This document shows positions 47,611-56,825 of a DNA stretch of 64,000 nt, in pieces. The notes beneath the pieces are model-generated. The model was not told the DNA's origin. It did not search any database and saw only the letters and a list, made by a program, of their open reading frames with translations. Location of the stretch: positions 1 to 64,000 of the forward strand of contig CARYZD010000002.1 in NCBI GenBank assembly GCA_949106495.1, given 5' to 3'. The translations under genes and the position numbers were made by a program. Each line of letters opens with the position of its first letter. The stretch's first letter is position 1. This DNA comes from an uncultured Clostridia bacterium. GTDB taxonomy: Bacteria; Bacillota; Clostridia; TANB77; CAG-465.

Positions 47611-48822
47611 ATGAAAAGTAAATTAAAAAAAATAATAGCTGCAGTAGGAATTATGACGTTAACTAGTTCTAATATTTTTGCTGCCACTCAAATGATATAT
47701 AAATTTGATAAAACTCAAATAAAATATGAAATATTATTAGATGGAGAATCTTTACAAATTCCAGATGAAGTTACATTTGATGATGGAAAAAGTATTAAAT
47801 TAAATGAATTTAAGAAATCATTAGCTGAAAAAGTAAGTGATGTAATCAAGTATTCTAATGGAACCTTTACATATAATGGAGGATTATCTCGAACTGGTAT
47901 ATATGGAGAGTACATTCCTTTTTTTACAAATATTGGACTATTAAAAGATGATATAAATCAAGAAGAAGTAATAAAAAGATTTGAAAAATATGCATTACTG
48001 GAAAACAGGAAGGAAAATATTGAAAATTGTAAAAAATCTATAGCAGAATCTACTGATGAAGAACATTTAAAAAAGTCTAATTTAAGATTAGCAAACTATA
48101 TGGAAGATGTAGAAAGAATAGAAAAAATAGATATTAATACTAAGACAGATAACTTAATTGTAATGTCATCACTACCTTATATAAGTAGAGTATCTACTTT
48201 ATCTGAAGAAATAAATTTAACATCAAATATTTTAAAAGAAACAAGAGATATGAAGTATTATATTTATGATTTAATTTATAGGGACTTAAGACTTATTAAT
48301 CTAAAATATAGTGTAAACTCAAATACATACGAATATGTTCCAGGGTTTGATAAAGACAAATATACATATACAATAAAATTACCTGAAAATACACCAGATA
48401 ACGCTAGCATAATAACAAATTCTACAAATTATATGGATGCTATATTAAAAAATAACAATGTAAATGGATATAATTTGGGAATTGAAGTAGAAGATGATGC
48501 AATAGAACTTGTAAATGGATATGGAGTTGCTAAAGTAAATGTTGTATTTAATATTTTAGACACATTTGGGAAGTATATAGATGGATATACATCCAATCCC
48601 AAAAGAGAATATAAAGTTATATTTACTAAATATGACTTTATAAAAGGAGACTTAGATAAAAATGGTATAGTAAATGCAAATGATGCAGCCATAGCTTTAG
48701 ACCTATATAAATATGGTAACGTATCAAAAGAAGAATTAAAAATAGGTGATATGGACAATAATGGAATAATAAATGCAAATGATGCTGCACTTATATTAGA
48801 TATTTACAAATATGGTAACTAA
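47611..48822 (+). CDS. Secreted cadherin-like beta-sandwich protein with dockerin
   Basis: A 403-aa exported protein: signal peptide (cleavage near residue 24), a helical lysine-rich middle, a cadherin-like beta-sandwich domain (LRLINLKYSVNSNTYEYVPGF cited as LKYSVNSNTYEYVPGF, YTYTIKLPE) and a dockerin in the last 60 residues. The N-terminal domain was not recognised. The start at 47611 follows AGGTG by 10 nt; a GTG at 47599 overlaps that site. Confidence 0.82.
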   Translation: MKSKLKKIIAAVGIMTLTSSNIFAATQMIYKFDKTQIKYEILLDGESLQIPDEVTFDDGKSIKLNEFKKSLAEKVSDVIKYSNGTFTYNGGLSRTGIYGEYIPFFTNIGLLKDDINQEEVIKRFEKYALLENRKENIENCKKSIAESTDEEHLKKSNLRLANYMEDVERIEKIDINTKTDNLIVMSSLPYISRVSTLSEEINLTSNILKETRDMKYYIYDLIYRDLRLINLKYSVNSNTYEYVPGFDKDKYTYTIKLPENTPDNASIITNSTNYMDAILKNNNVNGYNLGIEVEDDAIELVNGYGVAKVNVVFNILDTFGKYIDGYTSNPKREYKVIFTKYDFIKGDLDKNGIVNANDAAIALDLYKYGNVSKEELKIGDMDNNGIINANDAALILDIYKYGN

Positions 48823-48853
48823 TTTAACATTAATATAAAAAAATAATATTTTT

Positions 48854-48881
48854 AAAGAGGCAAAAATTGCCTCTTTATTTA
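48854..48881 (+). terminator. GAGGC-family terminator, copy 2
   Basis: AAAGAGGC and GCCTCTTT around AAAAATT, then ATTTAA. Confidence 0.85.
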
Positions 48882-48893
48882 ATCTAAAAAATA

Positions 48894-48922
48894 TTGAAAC
48901 AAATTATATGTAGTGATATAAT
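48894..48922 (+). promoter_or_regulatory. SigA-type promoter
   Basis: TTGAAA, 17-nt spacer, TATAAT upstream of the gene at 48964. Confidence 0.65.
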
Positions 48923-48963
48923 TTTTGTATATAAAAAATTATAAGGAGAATAAAGGAGGATAT

Positions 48964-50769
48964 ATGAAAAATAATATAATTAATAAATTTATTTTATTAG
49001 TATTAATGGGAGTACTTTTTTTTACAGGTAATGTTATTTATGCTAAAAATCTATCTGTAAATACTTATGAGTTTGGAACAAATGAAGTAATAAAAGATAC
49101 AGGCAAAATGATAAATCTTACAACATATACGTTTTGTAAGCCATCAACATCTATGGATTTTGTAGATGAAAATGGATATTTTAATAATGTATATATAAGT
49201 GATAATAATGTATACTGGTCTAAATATGATGATAACATGAATCAAACATCTACTAAAACATTACCTTTATTATATAATATAAATAAAGAAGAAAATTCAA
49301 GTGATATGTATAAAATATTAACATATAATTTTGGTAATGCTGTATATTATAATGGTCATTTATATGTAATGTATTCAAGATATACAAGTAGAGGATTAAC
49401 TAGGGATGAATATAAAGAAGAAAAAGTTATGGCAATGGTTAAGTATGATAAAAATGGAGAAGCTGTTGCAACAAGAGAATATAAAACAGTAGAATTATCT
49501 AACTCTTATTCTGTAGGAGACTTAAATTATACAACATGTGCTCCTTTTTATTCTGGAAACTGTAGTTTAGCAATAAATGATGGAATTATAGCATGTTTTT
49601 ATGGAAGAAATATGTATAATAATCATCAATCATCCGCTTTGATATTTATTGAACCTAATTCATTAGAAATAGTAAGTGATCATCAAAACGAAACATCAAA
49701 CCCAGATAAATACTGGTCAAAATATTATGAACCATATGGTCATAATATATCTCATTCATTAGGCCAAAGGATAATTGCTACAAATGATGGACAATTTCTA
49801 ATGATGGAATCAGGAGACGCTGGTATTTTGGGAGCAACTAGAGGATTAATGTTAACTAAGCTGTATGAGGAATATGATAGTAAAATAGGTAAAGATGTTA
49901 TAAAAAAATCTACAAAGAAAATGGTACATTACAGTGAAGGAAGTACAGGTTCTAACGGATATAATTGTACGTATTCAGTTCTTGGTAATATTATAGAATT
50001 AAACGATGGATATATGTATGTAGGTGGATTAGATAAAAATATAAATCAAGCTTATGGAAGTGGTCTTGATTCTCCATGGAATGTATTTATTCAAAAATAT
50101 GATAAGAATTTTTATGATATGAGTTCTCAAAAGGAAATGCAGCTTCTAAAAAATACTAGTATAAGAAAAATTATAGGAGAAAAACCAACAAATACCTCTA
50201 ATGGGAGACTTTATTTAAAAGGTGATGAAGAAGATCATGGTATAAAATGGTTAACTAATTTAGATGATACAAGAACAGCTATACTTGTAAGAGCAATAAA
50301 AATTAAGAATGATAATATTGTAATATTATGGGAAGAAGATAAAATGAATAAAAGCGATTATGGAGGCTATTATATATCTTCAACAGATAATACATCACAT
50401 TTTATGATTATAGATAAAGATGGAAATACTATAGTAGAAGATACAATACTAGATAATATATCCATTTCTGATGAAGAACAATATGTGTATAAAGATGGAA
50501 AAATATATTGGACTACTGCTAATGGTCGCTCTAAAAAAGTAACTGTAAATACATTAGAAGTAGATAAATATCTCCAAAATGATTTTATTAAAGGTGATTT
50601 AGATGATAATGGTATAGTAAATGCAAATGATGCAGCCATAGCTTTAGACCTATATAAATATGGTAATGTATCTAAAGAAGAACTAAAAATAGGAGATATG
50701 GATAATAATGGAATAATAAACGCAAATGATGCAGCGCTTATACTAGATATATATAAATATGGCAACTAA
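48964..50769 (+). CDS. Secreted beta-rich protein with dockerin
   Basis: A 601-aa exported protein with AAAGGAGG 5 nt before the ATG. Signal peptide about 1-29 (ending VIYAKN). Residues 40-530 hold repeated strand motifs (NGHLYVMYSRY, DGYMYVGGLDKN, KDGKIYWTTANG), suggesting a beta-propeller, then a dockerin at the end. No catalytic residues are obvious. Confidence 0.8.
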   Translation: MKNNIINKFILLVLMGVLFFTGNVIYAKNLSVNTYEFGTNEVIKDTGKMINLTTYTFCKPSTSMDFVDENGYFNNVYISDNNVYWSKYDDNMNQTSTKTLPLLYNINKEENSSDMYKILTYNFGNAVYYNGHLYVMYSRYTSRGLTRDEYKEEKVMAMVKYDKNGEAVATREYKTVELSNSYSVGDLNYTTCAPFYSGNCSLAINDGIIACFYGRNMYNNHQSSALIFIEPNSLEIVSDHQNETSNPDKYWSKYYEPYGHNISHSLGQRIIATNDGQFLMMESGDAGILGATRGLMLTKLYEEYDSKIGKDVIKKSTKKMVHYSEGSTGSNGYNCTYSVLGNIIELNDGYMYVGGLDKNINQAYGSGLDSPWNVFIQKYDKNFYDMSSQKEMQLLKNTSIRKIIGEKPTNTSNGRLYLKGDEEDHGIKWLTNLDDTRTAILVRAIKIKNDNIVILWEEDKMNKSDYGGYYISSTDNTSHFMIIDKDGNTIVEDTILDNISISDEEQYVYKDGKIYWTTANGRSKKVTVNTLEVDKYLQNDFIKGDLDDNGIVNANDAAIALDLYKYGNVSKEELKIGDMDNNGIINANDAALILDIYKYGN

Positions 50770-50800
50770 TACAATAATATAGATTAAAAATATATATTTT

Positions 50801-50828
50801 AAAGAGGCAATTTTGCCTCTTTAATTTA
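50801..50828 (+). terminator. GAGGC-family terminator, copy 3
   Basis: AAAGAGGC-AATTTT-GCCTCTTT. Confidence 0.85.
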
Positions 50829-50913
50829 ATATAAATATCTTGAAAATTTTTAATGTTAATGATATATATTAATTGTAGAAAAAAACAAAATTTTAAGAGG
50901 GGAAAATGGTATT

Positions 50914-51513
50914 ATGAAAATAAAAAATATTAAATTTTTAATTGTATCTTTAATAATTATCTGTATGACTTTGTGTATTTCTACTATAGAAGCTATTACT
51001 ATAAATACCAAAAATAAAATTAATATAGGTGAAATAATAAATGTAACATTAGATTTTGGTACATATATAGCAGCTTATGATAGTTTAGAGATAAAGTTTA
51101 ATAACAGGATAATTAAATATAATTCAACATATCCTCTTATCGAAGGATTATGGTGGGATACAACTGAAGAATCAACAGGAATAAATAAAAAAGTATATTC
51201 ATTTACCGGTATAGGCAATGGGACAAGCACTATAAATGTGAAGATAAAAGGTCTTGTTAGTGCCAATTCTCAAATGACTCCATTAGGGGACATAGAACTA
51301 ACTAAAACAATAACTGTTGGAAATGGGGCAAAAAAAGGAGATTTAGATGGTAATGGTATAGTAAATGCGAATGATGCGGCCATAGCTTTAGATTTATATA
51401 AATATGGAAATATAACAAATGATGATTTAACTGCAGGTGATATGGATAGCAATGGCATAATTAATGCTAATGACGCAGCACTTATACTTGATATATATAA
51501 GTATGGTAATTAA
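50914..51513 (+). CDS. Small secreted protein with cohesin-like/Ig-like domain and dockerin
   Basis: A 199-aa exported protein. Signal peptide about 1-27; one beta-sandwich of about 110 residues (INIGEIINVTLDFG, DSLEIKFNNRIIKY, STINVKIKGLV), whose spacing recalls a cohesin-like or carbohydrate-binding Ig fold; then a dockerin. If it is a cohesin, this tiny protein could link two cellulosome-like partners. Domain assignment is tentative. Confidence 0.72.
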   Translation: MKIKNIKFLIVSLIIICMTLCISTIEAITINTKNKINIGEIINVTLDFGTYIAAYDSLEIKFNNRIIKYNSTYPLIEGLWWDTTEESTGINKKVYSFTGIGNGTSTINVKIKGLVSANSQMTPLGDIELTKTITVGNGAKKGDLDGNGIVNANDAAIALDLYKYGNITNDDLTAGDMDSNGIINANDAALILDIYKYGN

Positions 51514-51614
51514 AAGTTACATAAAAACATGTATTATTTTACATAATACTGTTGATTTTTTGTCGAAATTGTGTTAAAATTATAAATGTGTGATTTTTTT
51601 ATAGGGAGGATTTT

Positions 51615-53462
51615 ATGAAGAAAATTATATATAGAAATATTGTATTAGCAATAATTTTATTAGCACTTAACTTTAAAAATATTTATGCTTCAACTACTAG
51701 TGGTATGTATAAATATGATAATTTAACAGATGGGACAATTTGTATTGTTGGATATACAGGTAATATACAAAATGTTGTAGTTCCATCAACTATAGATGGT
51801 AAAAAAGTATCAATGATAGGTATGCTTGCATTTGAAAATGTATCTTCTGTTAAAACTATAGTATTACCAGAAGGAATTGTTAAAATAGATGCATATGCAT
51901 TTGATTCATGTAAAAATTTAACAAATGTTACAATGCCATCAACATTAAAAAGCGTAAGTAATATTTTTCATAATGCGTGTCCAAAAATAAAATATACAAT
52001 TCCTAGTACTTTAACTAAATTAAGTGATGGAAGCTATGCAGAAATAGCTACTGTAACAACAGTTGGAACATACAATTATGATTCAGCAAACAAAGTATTA
52101 GATTCTGTTAATGCTATACGTTCAAATTTAGGGCTAAAACCATTAACAATAAGTTTAGAATTAACTAATTCAGCAATGCAAAGAGCAGCTGAAATTGCAA
52201 TATATTGGGATCATGAAAGACCAAACTCATTATCATGTTTTTCTGTATCTAAATTAATAAATGGAGAAAATATTGGAGTTGGTTCAAGTTCAGTTGATGT
52301 TATTATGAATAAATGGATGAACTCACCAGGACATAAAGCTCAAATTGTAAAATCTACATATAATTCTATTGGAATAGGATGTTATCAAATAAATGGTCTT
52401 ACATATTGGGTACAATTATTCTCAAAAAGTGCAAGTACAAACACAACTAAAACAACAGGAAAAACTCAAAATGTTGAAAATAAGATAGATGTAAAAACTC
52501 ATGATGGTAGACTAACATTAAATATTACTGGTTTTGATAAAGAAATGAATATGTCTATTGGAGAAACTAAATCTCCAAAGAAAGCTACAATAACAAATAA
52601 AGGATATTCATCTGCTAAAACTCAAATCAGTCTTAGTGATATAAAATGGTCATCATCAGACGAAAAAGTATTTACAGTAAATAAAGAAGGAAAAATAACT
52701 ATAGTTGGTGGTGGTAAAGCGACACTTACTGCAACTTTAGGAGAATCAGAATTAACATATAATATTGTTGTAAATAATCCTTTACAATCAATTTCTTTGC
52801 CTAAAACTGCTACTGTATATACAGACTCAACAACAAATTTAACAGTTAAATATATACCAGAAAGCACTACTGATGATAAAACATCTACATGGTCAACTTC
52901 AAATGCTAAAGTAGCAACAGTAGACAATACTGGTAAAGTTAAAGGAATAAAAGAAGGAACAGCTACTATTACTGTAAAAGTAGGAACTAAAACTGCAACA
53001 TGTGTAGTTACAGTAAAAAAGACTGTAGAAGAAAAAATATACTTCTCTAAGGATGAAGAAACTATTCTTGTAACAGAAAATACTAAAATCTTAGACTTTG
53101 TATATGAACCAGGAACAAACACAAATGATGAAACAATAACTTGGTCAAGTTCTGATACTAGTATTGTAGATGTAAATAATAAAGGTGAATTAATAATAAA
53201 AAATACAGGTAAAGTTACTATCGAAGTACAAACAGCAAATGGTAATAAAGCTTCATGCGAAGTAGAAGTTATTGATTATCTAAAAGGAGATTTAGATAAA
53301 AATGGTATAGTAAATGCAAATGATGCAGCTATAGCTTTAGACCTATACAAATATGGTAACGTATCAAAAGAAGAATTAAAAATAGGTGATATGGACAATA
53401 ATGGAATAATAAATGCAAATGATGCTGCACTTATATTAGATATTTACAAATATGGTAACTAA
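51615..53462 (+). CDS. Secreted CAP-domain/Big2 protein with dockerin
   Basis: A 615-aa exported protein: signal peptide (about 1-25), a short LRR_5 block (VVVPSTIDGKKVSMIG, PEGIVKIDAYAFDSCKNL), a CAP/SCP domain at about 155-275 (LDSVNAIRSNLGLKPL, WDHERP, GENIGVG, WMNSPGHKAQI), three Big2-like Ig domains, and a dockerin nearly identical at DNA level to that of the gene at 47611. CAP proteins are secreted effectors or proteases; function here unknown. Confidence 0.87.
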   Translation: MKKIIYRNIVLAIILLALNFKNIYASTTSGMYKYDNLTDGTICIVGYTGNIQNVVVPSTIDGKKVSMIGMLAFENVSSVKTIVLPEGIVKIDAYAFDSCKNLTNVTMPSTLKSVSNIFHNACPKIKYTIPSTLTKLSDGSYAEIATVTTVGTYNYDSANKVLDSVNAIRSNLGLKPLTISLELTNSAMQRAAEIAIYWDHERPNSLSCFSVSKLINGENIGVGSSSVDVIMNKWMNSPGHKAQIVKSTYNSIGIGCYQINGLTYWVQLFSKSASTNTTKTTGKTQNVENKIDVKTHDGRLTLNITGFDKEMNMSIGETKSPKKATITNKGYSSAKTQISLSDIKWSSSDEKVFTVNKEGKITIVGGGKATLTATLGESELTYNIVVNNPLQSISLPKTATVYTDSTTNLTVKYIPESTTDDKTSTWSTSNAKVATVDNTGKVKGIKEGTATITVKVGTKTATCVVTVKKTVEEKIYFSKDEETILVTENTKILDFVYEPGTNTNDETITWSSSDTSIVDVNNKGELIIKNTGKVTIEVQTANGNKASCEVEVIDYLKGDLDKNGIVNANDAAIALDLYKYGNVSKEELKIGDMDNNGIINANDAALILDIYKYGN

Positions 53463-53490
53463 GGTATATAAAAAATATAAATAAAAATTT

Positions 53491-53520
53491 AAAGAGGCAA
53501 AAGTCTCTTTATTTTTTTAC
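53491..53520 (+). terminator. GAGGC-family terminator, copy 4 (degenerate stem)
   Basis: AAAGAG-GCAAAAGT-CTCTTT then ATTTTTTT; one half has lost GC pairs seen in the other copies. Confidence 0.75.
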
Positions 53521-53626
53521 CATATGAATTATATAATATTTACTAAATGAATATAAGAAATAGTATAGTAGCCTCTTTATTATTTTTAAAAATACTTGCT
53601 TATTTCAAATAAAATATTGGTAATTA

Positions 53627-53655
53627 TTGACATAAAACTATATCGGTGATATAAT
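53627..53655 (+). promoter_or_regulatory. Perfect SigA promoter of the second DHH gene
   Basis: TTGACA, 17-nt spacer, TATAAT. Confidence 0.85.
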
Positions 53656-53707
53656 ATCCTATGTTAAAAAAGCATTACCCAAATTTAAGTAAAGGAGGAA
53701 TTTTAAA

Positions 53708-54722
53708 ATGGCTATTATTATAACCATTATAGTAGTTTTGTTAATATTGTGTTATATTAATTTAAAGTTACACGAAAGTGATTTTGGATACAATACAAGA
53801 GAAAAAATACTAATATTTTCACATAAGGATGATATTGACCGGTATGGGTGGCATTATACTTATAAAACAAGTATACAAGAATGTTAAATATGTATTATGT
53901 GATGGAACTAATATTAACGAATGGTTTAAATTTTATTATGATAATAACTTTATATATGAGTTCGATAAAATTTTTATAACTGATTTACATTTAAATAAAG
54001 AAAATTTAGATATAATAAATAATAATTCGAAACTAAAAGAAAAATTTATTTTATTTGACCATAACGAATCAGTTACAGATTTTAACTCATATGATTTTGT
54101 TAATATTATTATAAAGGATGATAATGGATATTGTTGTTCTACATCACTGTTATATAAGTATTTATTAACACATAATTTAATAAAACATACCAAAGCATTA
54201 GATATATTTTGTGAAGCTACCAGACAATATGACACTGGTGAATGGGAACTTAACAAGGATAAAGAAATAGCTAGGGATTTATCGCTTTTATTTGACTCTG
54301 TTGGAACTGAACGATACATTAAAATGATGTGTAATAAACTTAAGGAAGAAATTTACTTTTATTTTGATTATGATGAAAAAAGAATAATTAAAATAAAAAA
54401 AGACGCTACTAATGAAAAAGTATTATCATATATACAAAACATTAGATTCAAAGATATTGATGGCTATAAAGCTGGAATAATCTTCATCTCATATGAATAT
54501 AGAAATGAAGTAGCACAATACTTAAGAAAAACTAATATGTATGATATAGATTTAGTAATATTAGTTGCTGTAGATAAGAAATCAATATCACTAAGAAATG
54601 TTAATACAAATGTAAATGTAAGACCAATAGCAGAAAAAATGGGTGGCAAAGGACACTTTGGTGCAGCAGGATGTAACATCGATGAAAAAAATATTAAGAA
54701 AGTAATAGAAATATTATTATAA
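53708..54722 (+). CDS. Membrane-anchored DHH/DHHA1-like protein; needs +1 shift at CGG 53840
   Basis: AAGGAGG and an ATG at 53708 begin a membrane helix (about residues 2-19), then LIFSHKDDID. Codon 45 is CGG (53840-53842). The zero frame stops 15 codons later; skipping C gives HKDDID-GMGG, exactly the DHH-superfamily first motif (compare THTDLDGYS in the paralogue). The joined protein is 337 aa and ends with MGGKGHFGAAG (DHHA1). The second motif is FDHN rather than DHH, so metal binding may be altered. A homologue of the gene at 43125 (shared RQYDTxxW). Confidence 0.8.
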
Positions 54723-54725
54723 AAT

Positions 54726-54753
54726 TGAAGAGTAATGGCTCTTCTTTTTTTAT
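54726..54753 (+). terminator. Terminator of the second DHH gene
   Basis: GAAGAG-TAATGG-CTCTTC, then T7. Confidence 0.82.
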
Positions 54754-54820
54754 TTATATATTTTCCTTATATTATTGTAAACTAAGTTAAGTAAAGAGGC
54801 TAAAATAAATAGTATAACTT

Positions 54821-54861
54821 TCATATTTGGATTTTAAGACAGTTTTTACACATAAGTAATA
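54821..54861 (+). repeat. Recombinase-flanking repeat, copy A
   Basis: CATATTTGGATTTTAAGAC, then GTTTTTACA and CATAAGTAATA. It matches copy B at 55946 in the same orientation over about 40 bp, placing direct repeats on both sides of the recombinase gene. Confidence 0.7.
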
Positions 54862-54910
54862 AACTTATATTTCAAAAAACTTAATTTTACATAATATATA
54901 TAATTGAATA

Positions 54911-54953
54911 AAAAATATAACAGAATCATATATACTCTGTTATATTTTTTATT
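54911..54953. terminator. Terminator of the recombinase gene
   Basis: AAATATAACAGA and TCTGTTATATTT pair around an AT loop. Confidence 0.82.
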
Positions 54954-54955
54954 TA

Positions 54956-55918
54956 TTATAAATTATTTAATGGATTTTTCTCTAATGCTTCTTTAACTTG
55001 TTCATTATCTACATGAGTATAGATTTCTGTTGTTGAAACACTTTCATGACCAAGTATTTGTTGTAATGAACGAATATCAACACCACCATATTTATGCATT
55101 AAAGTTGCTGCTGTATGTCTTAACTTATGAGGAGAATATTTTTTAGGGTCAAGTCCTGCAAGAGTAATATATTTTTTTACCATCATTTCAACAGTTCTTT
55201 TGCCAATTCTTGTACCACGCTCAGATATAAATAATGCTTCATGGTCTTTTACATCTTTAGGTCTTGCAGCAATATATTCTTTTAATGCCTTCTGACAAGC
55301 ATCATTTAGGTATACAGAGCGTTCTTTATCTCCTTTACCTATTACTTTAAGGGTGTTGTCTTTAATATCCTTAAAATTGATTGCTACGAGTTCAGAGAGA
55401 CGAAGTCCACAATTTAGAAATAATGTAATAATACAAGTATCTCTTTTTTCGTTTTTTCCCTCGATAGAGTGGAGGAGGGCAACGCTTTCATCTAAAGATA
55501 AATATTTAGGTAATCTTTTTCCAAGTTTTGGTGTTTCAAGTTCAACCGCAGGATTTTTTTCTAAAGCCTTTTGTTTAAATGTCATAAAATTAAAAAAAGA
55601 TTTAATTGCAGCAATTTTTCTAGCACGTGTTGTTGGTTTATCTGAACGAATGTTTGCTAAATAATTTAAATATTCATATAAATCTGTTAATTCAATACTT
55701 TTTACAAATTTTAAATTTAAATCTGAAATATCTGTTTTTTCAATTAATTCGTTATTAATTGAATTTAATTTAACTTTATTTAATTTATATAATTTTAAAA
55801 ATCTAAAAGTATCTCGTAAATCATAATGATATTCACGAATTGTACTTTGAGATCTATTTTTGATATTTTGCATATATAATAAGAATTCTCTTAAAAAATT
55901 TGGTATGTCATCATACAT
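54956..55918 (-). CDS. Tyrosine site-specific recombinase (XerC/XerD-like)
   Basis: A 320-aa recombinase. The N-terminal SAM-like DNA-binding domain occupies about residues 1-110. The catalytic domain shows the full set: Arg in NCGLRLSELV, Lys in the KGDKERS beta-hairpin region, HKLRHTAA (His, Arg), LGHES (His) and the Tyr nucleophile in TEIYTHV. GGAGG lies 8 nt before the ATG at 55918. It could be the chromosomal Xer or a mobile-element integrase. Flanking direct and inverted repeats favour a role on local sites (inference). Confidence 0.9.
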   Translation of the reverse strand: MYDDIPNFLREFLLYMQNIKNRSQSTIREYHYDLRDTFRFLKLYKLNKVKLNSINNELIEKTDISDLNLKFVKSIELTDLYEYLNYLANIRSDKPTTRARKIAAIKSFFNFMTFKQKALEKNPAVELETPKLGKRLPKYLSLDESVALLHSIEGKNEKRDTCIITLFLNCGLRLSELVAINFKDIKDNTLKVIGKGDKERSVYLNDACQKALKEYIAARPKDVKDHEALFISERGTRIGKRTVEMMVKKYITLAGLDPKKYSPHKLRHTAATLMHKYGGVDIRSLQQILGHESVSTTEIYTHVDNEQVKEALEKNPLNNL

Positions 55919-55945
55919 ATAAAAAACCTCCAAAAAAACGACGTC

Positions 55946-55986
55946 CATATTTTGATTTTAAGACGTTTTTATAACCAAGGTAATAT
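55946..55986 (+). repeat. Recombinase-flanking repeat, copy B
   Basis: CATATTTTGATTTTAAGAC, GTTTTTATA, CCAAGGTAATATA. Same orientation as copy A, just upstream of the recombinase start. Confidence 0.7.
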
Positions 55987-56013
55987 AGTTAGTTGTCAGT
56001 AAAATTTTAAAAG

Positions 56014-56036
56014 CATTTTAAAATCCAAATATAGAG
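56014..56036 (-). repeat. Recombinase-flanking repeat, copy C (inverted)
   Basis: Reads TTTTAAAATCCAAATATAG on the plus strand; its complement shares ATATTTGGATTTTAA with copy A. Confidence 0.6.
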
Positions 56037-56040
56037 AAAC

Positions 56041-56058
56041 ATTTTGCGCAATCGTATT
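56041..56058 (+). repeat. GCGCAATCGTAT repeat, copy 1
   Basis: ATTTTGCGCAATCGTAT, repeated exactly at 56303. TTGCGCAA is an 8-bp palindrome standing out in AT-rich DNA. Confidence 0.7.
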
Positions 56059-56165
56059 AAACAATGTCATAATAGTAAATATATGGTAAAAGTACAAAGT
56101 AATCAAAGCCATAATATAAAGATGATTAGATTTAAGGTATAAAGTTACATGGAAAACAAATAAAA

Positions 56166-56190
56166 TTGCCTTAAAATCGAAATATGGAGC
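56166..56190 (-). repeat. Recombinase-flanking repeat, copy D (inverted)
   Basis: GCCTTAAAATCGAAATATGG on the plus strand; its complement matches copy B over CCATATTT-GATTTTAAG with few changes. Confidence 0.65.
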
Positions 56191-56302
56191 TTAAATGTTT
56201 ATACATATATAGTAAGAACATAGTTTAGATACGTACTATAGTAAATATATCATAAGCATTAACTTAAGTCAATAAATACTACTCCTATTTTCACAAAATT
56301 AT

Positions 56303-56320
56303 TATTTTGCGCAATCGTAT
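56303..56320 (+). repeat. GCGCAATCGTAT repeat, copy 2
   Basis: ATTTTGCGCAATCGTAT, direct repeat of the copy at 56041, 262 bp away. Confidence 0.7.
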
Positions 56321-56424
56321 ATATTTCTAAAAGAGGTCTTTAATCTCTCTCTTCCTATATAAGATTTTAAAATTTTATTTAGTTTTTAATTTTTGATTTA
56401 TTTTAATTTTATTTCTTATTAATA

Positions 56425-56460
56425 AAATAAGGAGCTTAAATTTTTCATATAAGCTCCCTA
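56425..56460 (-). terminator. Terminator of the Zn-ribbon gene
   Basis: GGAGCTTA and TAAGCTCC pair; on the minus strand TTATTTTATT follows. Confidence 0.82.
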
Positions 56461-56469
56461 TATTAATAT

Positions 56470-56685
56470 TTACTTTCCAATTAAGAAATCTATAATATTT
56501 TCTACAGCATTTACATCTCTTTTGTAAAATTCAGTATAACCACAATTTCTACAACTTATTGTATCAAATCTTTTATTTTGAACATCAAAAAGTTTAGAAA
56601 AAGTTCCTCCAGTTGTTCTTATAGTATCAGTATCATACATTTCACAATTACACTTTGGACAAATCCATTTAATCATTTTAGGCAT
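56470..56685 (-). CDS. Zn-ribbon nucleic-acid-binding protein (YpzJ-like)
   Basis: A 71-aa protein with two zinc knuckles: WICPKCNCEM at the N-terminus and SCRNCGYTEFYK in the second half, separated by TTGGTFSKLFDVQNKRF. This layout fits the small predicted Zn-ribbon proteins related to YpzJ (COG3478). GAGGGGAGATTAAG precedes the ATG. Single gene with its own terminator. Confidence 0.82.
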   Translation of the reverse strand: MPKMIKWICPKCNCEMYDTDTIRTTGGTFSKLFDVQNKRFDTISCRNCGYTEFYKRDVNAVENIIDFLIGK

Positions 56686-56790
56686 AACTTAATCTCCCCT
56701 CTCTTAATAATCATTTGAAATTATATATATTAAATTATATGTATTTTATCATTTTTAGTATATTTTTTCAACAATAATATTTATAATCTA

Positions 56791-56819
56791 TTGACAATAT
56801 ATATATAATTTGTTATAAT
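56791..56819 (+). promoter_or_regulatory. Perfect SigA promoter of ORF-free unit 1
   Basis: TTGACA, 17-nt spacer, TATAAT; no gene follows before a terminator at 57320. Confidence 0.88.
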
Positions 56820-56825
56820 TGTCGA

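Larger units (their letters stand above)
55987..56424. other. Repeat-rich gap upstream of the recombinase
   Basis: No ORF. Contains inverted copies C and D of the recombinase repeat and two copies of a GC-richer 16-mer around GCGCAATCGTA, each listed separately. The remainder is AT-rich with no clear signal. Confidence 0.5.
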
